Source: Escallonia rubra
Taxonomy: Eukaryota > Streptophyta > Magnoliopsida > Escalloniales > Escalloniaceae
Length of the DNA: 64,000 nt
Assembly (NCBI GenBank): GCA_033065855.1
Contig: JAVXUO010001298.1
Location: 310,001 to 374,000 of the forward strand
Reading direction: 5' to 3'
Part shown: positions 60,801-64,000 of the stretch, one piece after another
Layout of the letters: the number at the start of each line of letters is the position of its first letter
How positions within the stretch are numbered: position 1 is the stretch's first letter
The notes under the pieces: generated by a model
Seen by the model: only the letters and a program-made list of their open reading frames with translations
Databases searched by the model: none
What the model was told of the DNA's origin: nothing
Program-made: the position numbers and the translations under genes

Positions 60801-63638
60801 TTTCTTCAAACCGTCTCATTATCTAAAGACTAAAATTACTCACATTTGACTTATAGATAATACTTTAATCTTTGATAAATAAAAAGTTTCATTTATCCCC
60901 AAAAGATAAAATATGATACTATAAAGAAAATTTTCTAGATCAATCAGTAAACAAACACATAGCTTAGGCATTAAAGACCACTAATAAACTCCAGTCTAAT
61001 TAAAAAGTACTATAGTCTTCCTCAAACTAGTAAGATAAATGGACATCAACAGGTGTAGAGGGAGAAAATAAGTAATAAGCTATAACACTTAATACAGTAG
61101 AACCCCTTCCACTTCAACTCATCCATGTCCCTAAACAACATGAGAAGTAAAAAACCATTAACTAAAGGTTTGACTATTCTGAAAGAAGAAATAAAATCCC
61201 AAGACACTTTGTGAAGACACCAACTGTTGCTAGCTGACTTGGTAATTGTTGCCTCCTCCTGCACACAAAAAAAAAAGAGAGAGAGAAAGAAAGAAAAACC
61301 CAAAGGAATCTGTCAAATGAAGGGATTCCCAAGTCTAGTGCAGTGTTACAATATAAGTTCATGCTTGCCAAACTTACCAGTTACAGCAAACAGGAAAGAA
61401 GAAACCATAGTGCAGTGTTACAATATTTGCAGCACTTGGTATGACAAATAAACAGAACAGAAGCAATGAAAAAGCAAACAATAATGTTGGCAAGTTGGAA
61501 AGTCAGGGGTCTAAATGACCCTGTACAACACTATGAAATGAAAAAAGCAATGAAAAAGCAAAATATTGGTTGTGTTGGGTGTTTCCAGTTCAGTTTGGTC
61601 CCATGGAGGCAAATCTGCTGTTACAAGATAAGCTAGCAGAACTGTATATTGACCTGAAATTGACACGAAGTTACAAACCTAAATGACTTCCAACAGATAC
61701 TTCAATTCTGGTTGGTTTTCGAAAAGCAATAAAACAAGAGGAGGACAAATTCATGTCGATAGTTACTGTTACAGCAAAGAAATTGAAACGTATGCATTTG
61801 CAGATGCAAATTACCTTATCAAAGCACCAAGAATAAGAGGTACTGTGTCAATCTGAAGGGTGCGGCGACAACACAGCTAAATCCTTACATTCACAAAATT
61901 CGATTGACAAATGCCACCTGAGAGAGGAACGGGAGAAGGATCTGAACCTTCTTCTTCAAGTGCTGTGCGAAAAGATAGGTGCGAGGAATTTGATTTGGGA
62001 GAAGGGACGATAATTCGGGGAAGGAGAGATTGAGAGAGAGCCCTAGAAATTTGATTTGTGAAATTAGAACCCTAGAAATTTGATTCTACAGCCTCTCTCG
62101 ACGGTCGGGGAAGGAGAGATTGGGAGAGACCCGATAGTCGGATGTACCAGGACGTTACTTTGTTTTTTCTTTTTGGGTTAGGATGGGTTAGCTTGGTTTA
62201 ATGGGTTTGACCCAATTTAGCTCATTTAAATATTTACCCAACTTGAACCAACCCATTTATAAATTTGTTGGGTTTGGTGGGTTAAAACTTATTCAAAATT
62301 GGGTTGGGTTGGTTAAAGCCCATTATAAACCCACCTAAATTCCAGCCCTACCAAGATCTAGAGGAGCTGGTGTTGGTCAAAGTAACCCTTGGGTACAGTG
62401 TTACTGACCCCAAGTTTCTTTTTCTGCTTAGCTGAATTGAAGTGTAAAAGACCATTGCAGAATGTCGTAAAATTGTAATTCCTTTATAAGAGAACTGTTC
62501 GGCGGAGTGTAGTGTTTGGAAAGAGGAACCGTTTAGTTGAATATTCGATGGGAACTTTGATTGTGCCTTTCTTGTTTTAGCTTTGCTAGGGAATGCATAT
62601 AAGCTGAGATGGTATAACCAAATGTTAGAAAGTTGTACATATCATTTGACACTGGTTACACTCATTGGTGTATAAAGTGTTCAGTCTGCCATTTTGTCTT
62701 ATATTGGCTGTTAAGTCCGTTCACTTGATAATTTATGCGTTGAACAGGTCCAGGAGAAGAAGGTCAAGAAAATATCTGAAATGAACGTTGACCCTTCTAA
62801 AGCTGTTGGAAATGGCAGTTTCTCCAGTTCAAGCATTTCTTCTAGCCTGAAATCATCTCTTTCAAATGGAGGATACTCAGATAGATCTTGTACTTTATTG
62901 AACAATGACCTCTCATTACCACCAGGGGGCATTTCTTCGCTACGTTTACCCGTGGTAGTTGTACTCAACTTAAGTTGTATATCTTCTTGCAGTGCTATGG
63001 CGTCATAATAGATATTTTATGGTGTGTTTATGTATGGCGTCAAAGTAAATAAGCACCCGGAACCGTAAGTATAAATGAAAAGTACTAGCTGCAGTGCATA
63101 GCTGGGTGCACCTATGATGTCTTGCCTTGACCAAGAACAATGTAATCAATCAGGTGCTACTTCTTGTTTCTATTTTTGTTGTTGTAGACGTGCACCCTAG
63201 TGGGATGCAAGGTGCAATATAGACCTTTTGCCTTTTATTTGGTTCAACCTTAATTGTTCTATGTTAGAACTGGCGATCTTTATTCCTAAGCCGATGTTCG
63301 CTTATATTTTAGTTTGAACTTTATAGAATCGTGATTGTACTCACTCCCACGAGTGTTTGCAAACATATCGATTTATATACTTGTGAGGTTGATGGAACCT
63401 GCACCTTGCCCTTGGGTATTGGAAACCAATTGGTATATGGGTGTGGGCTAATTTATAACAAAGTTATATTCCACTTTGTTATGCGCTGATTTAGTTTTTT
63501 TTCAATCACTTTTTTTGCTTTATGTAACACTTAGTAAAATGTATAGGTAACCAGTAATGAGACCAGCCTTGTGGCAAGATGTAGAAGAGTATACGCTCAT
63601 GCACATGACTATCATATCAATTCTATTTCCAATAACAG
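54863..63638 (+). CDS. PP2AB: PP2A 55-kDa regulatory subunit B (B55), 5' part
   Basis: Six exons in the window: 54863-54986, 57965-58068, 58166-58264, 58693-58812, 62748-62954, 63547-63638. They encode about 248 residues; the gene continues past the right edge (the last exon ends in split-codon AG before GTGGGA). B55 is a WD40 beta-propeller that selects substrates for the PP2A A/C core. Visible parts are an Ala/Pro-rich N-terminus then [13 protein letters not shown], blade 1 [20 protein letters not shown] and [27 protein letters not shown], the acidic-groove region [29 protein letters not shown], a plant-specific Ser-rich loop in exon 5, LRLPVV, and the [16 protein letters not shown] blade. 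All phases join. Introns 1 (2978 bp) and 4 (3935 bp) are enlarged by transposons. Confidence 0.95.
55184..55412 (+). repeat. Tandem duplication in PP2A intron 1 (period about 117 bp)
   Basis: AGTGTTAGTTTGAAGTGCATGCACTT...CAGTATCCATACARTGTCAAAAGG...AGAAGTCATGRACTGCTAAC occurs twice in direct order with modest divergence. Confidence 0.85.
56280..56951. mobile_element. hAT-type element in PP2A intron 1
   Basis: The element, 56288-56943, is bounded by GTTGCTCG at 56280-56287 and 56944-56951, a perfect 8-bp target duplication. The left end CATGGGCGGAGCTAC...GAGAGGGGGCTATAG and the right end CTTTAGCCCCCTCTCGG...CTGGCTCCGCCCCTG are inverted repeats of about 37 bp. The GC-rich interior includes a 95-bp internal duplication (CAAGGACCCAGTGACCCCGG at 56681 and 56776). 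The long open frame across it (56372-57070) is an artefact of composition. Confidence 0.93.
58425..58640 (+). pseudogene. Decayed tandem copy of PP2A exon 3
   Basis: 58434-58501 repeats most of exon 3 (ATTATCAAATTAG..GGCATCC.GAGT..GGGTACAAAACTGAG.TCCAGAGCCATGA) including a GGTAGTC donor. It carries an in-frame TGA just before the repeated ATGAATTATC and substitutions such as F to S. The following intron sequence (CATTTTGCCTTTACTTGTGTG ... CCTAGTGACC.TGGATA.AATTATCAATCACAAA) is duplicated too. A unit of about 235 bp was thus duplicated in tandem; this second exon copy is not usable without a premature stop. Confidence 0.88.
58960..60595. other. PP2A intron 4, possible LINE 3' fragment
   Basis: The stretch ends near 59875 with TTGGCACTCTTAATGAAAATTTTACTTATCAGAAAC, which looks like the 3' UTR and tail of a plant LINE, preceded by GC-richer sequence (59320-59700) unlike the rest of the intron. 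A 29-bp duplication (CTTTCTTCTTTCTTCAATCTTCAT) lies at 59270-59330. No reverse-transcriptase reading was recognised, so identity is tentative. Confidence 0.4.
60596..62358. mobile_element. hAT element with AACCCA subterminal repeats in PP2A intron 4
   Basis: The element, 60604-62350, is flanked by CCAAGATC at 60596-60603 and 62351-62358, a perfect 8-bp target duplication. Ends TAGGGGTGCAACTTAG and CTAAATTCCAGCCCTA are inverted repeats. Both subterminal zones are packed with AACCCA/TGGGTT motifs in mirrored orientation (60640-60770 and 62175-62335). The interior carries TCTCTCCTTCCCCGA-type sequence in two copies 90 bp apart on the minus strand (62015 and 62105), resembling a captured plant 5' UTR. 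No transposase was seen. Confidence 0.92.
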
Positions 63639-64000
63639 GTGGGATTCCATACTTTTCTTTTCAAGTATTTTTCTTTGTTAAATAGTTCCAACATTTTTTC
63701 TCTTTCTACTTTATGTTTGTCGAATTATTGTGTTTTCTCCTGCTTGCTATCATGTTCATTTTTGTAATGTTGTTCTCTTGTAATCTTTCTCGATAGAAGG
63801 TGAATATATCATAAAGATTTTACGTATTAAGTAATAAGAGATAGAGAAATATCACCGATGCACCTGCCTAATTCCCCCCCATATGGAGACTGTGTAATTG
63901 ATGGCTTAAATTTGTCTGTAGTTTGTTGGGATATGTTGTTTAGCCACTTAATAGAAAAATTTCAAGTTATTCTGCCTGATTATATTTTTAATCATCACAT
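63639..64000 (+). other. PP2A intron 6, truncated by window end
   Basis: AT-rich intron sequence after the GT donor at 63639. The next exon (expected to continue the WD40 blade after the Asn-Asn-Ser junction) is not reached. Confidence 0.75.

Noticed and set aside
1-64000. CRISPR array, bacterial operon or integrated virus
   Set aside because: No regularly spaced short palindromic repeats, no polycistronic layout, no viral capsid, movement or replication reading; all genes are spliced plant genes.

Overview
This is nuclear DNA of a flowering plant. The evidence is GT-AG spliced genes of plant-specific families (a USP/kinase receptor-like protein, an ABCC transporter with plant-type sequence, a cytosolic serine acetyltransferase, a PS2/PECP1-type HAD phosphatase and a PP2A B55 subunit), AT-rich introns and a dense load of plant transposon relics. 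I cannot fix the species. Intron composition and gene structure look like a dicot, possibly woody. No organellar, bacterial or viral segment was recognised.

Layout. 1-2885: relic of a LINE (ORF1 DUF4283-type part plus the zinc-binding end of ORF2), interrupted by a 958-bp PIF/Harbinger-type MITE with intact TAA target duplications. 3117-7356 (-): nine-exon receptor-like cytoplasmic kinase with an N-terminal USP-like domain, about 750 aa. 7.4-28.9 kb: a 21-kb gene-poor island of MITEs, a SINE with target-site duplication, a MULE-type MITE, LTR fragments, a tandem array with a unit near 165-185 bp, and a hAT element. 28967-34960 (+): twelve-exon ABCC transporter (ABCC8-like, about 1479 aa) with one GC-AG intron. 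35351-35960 (-): stranded 3' end of a HAS1/RH51-type DEAD-box RNA helicase gene. 36-39 kb: more repeats, including a 1.28-kb hAT element. 40379-41505 (+): two-exon serine acetyltransferase, followed by three copies of a 291-bp tandem repeat. 44901-46220 (-): four-exon phosphatase of the phosphate-starvation family, with a TATA box and two P1BS-type motifs upstream. 48562-50060 (-): 5'-truncated LINE. 54863 to beyond the right edge (+): PP2A B55 regulatory subunit gene, first six exons, whose introns carry two hAT insertions with perfect 8-bp target duplications and a decayed tandem copy of exon 3.

The genes do not form a pathway. They are independently transcribed housekeeping or transport genes separated by transposon-derived DNA. 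The most useful observations are splice-resolved gene models, transposon boundaries fixed by target-site duplications, candidate phosphate-response promoter sites, duplicated start-codon context at the serine acetyltransferase gene, and a recurrent MITE family with (CCA/GGT)n-rich GC cores.
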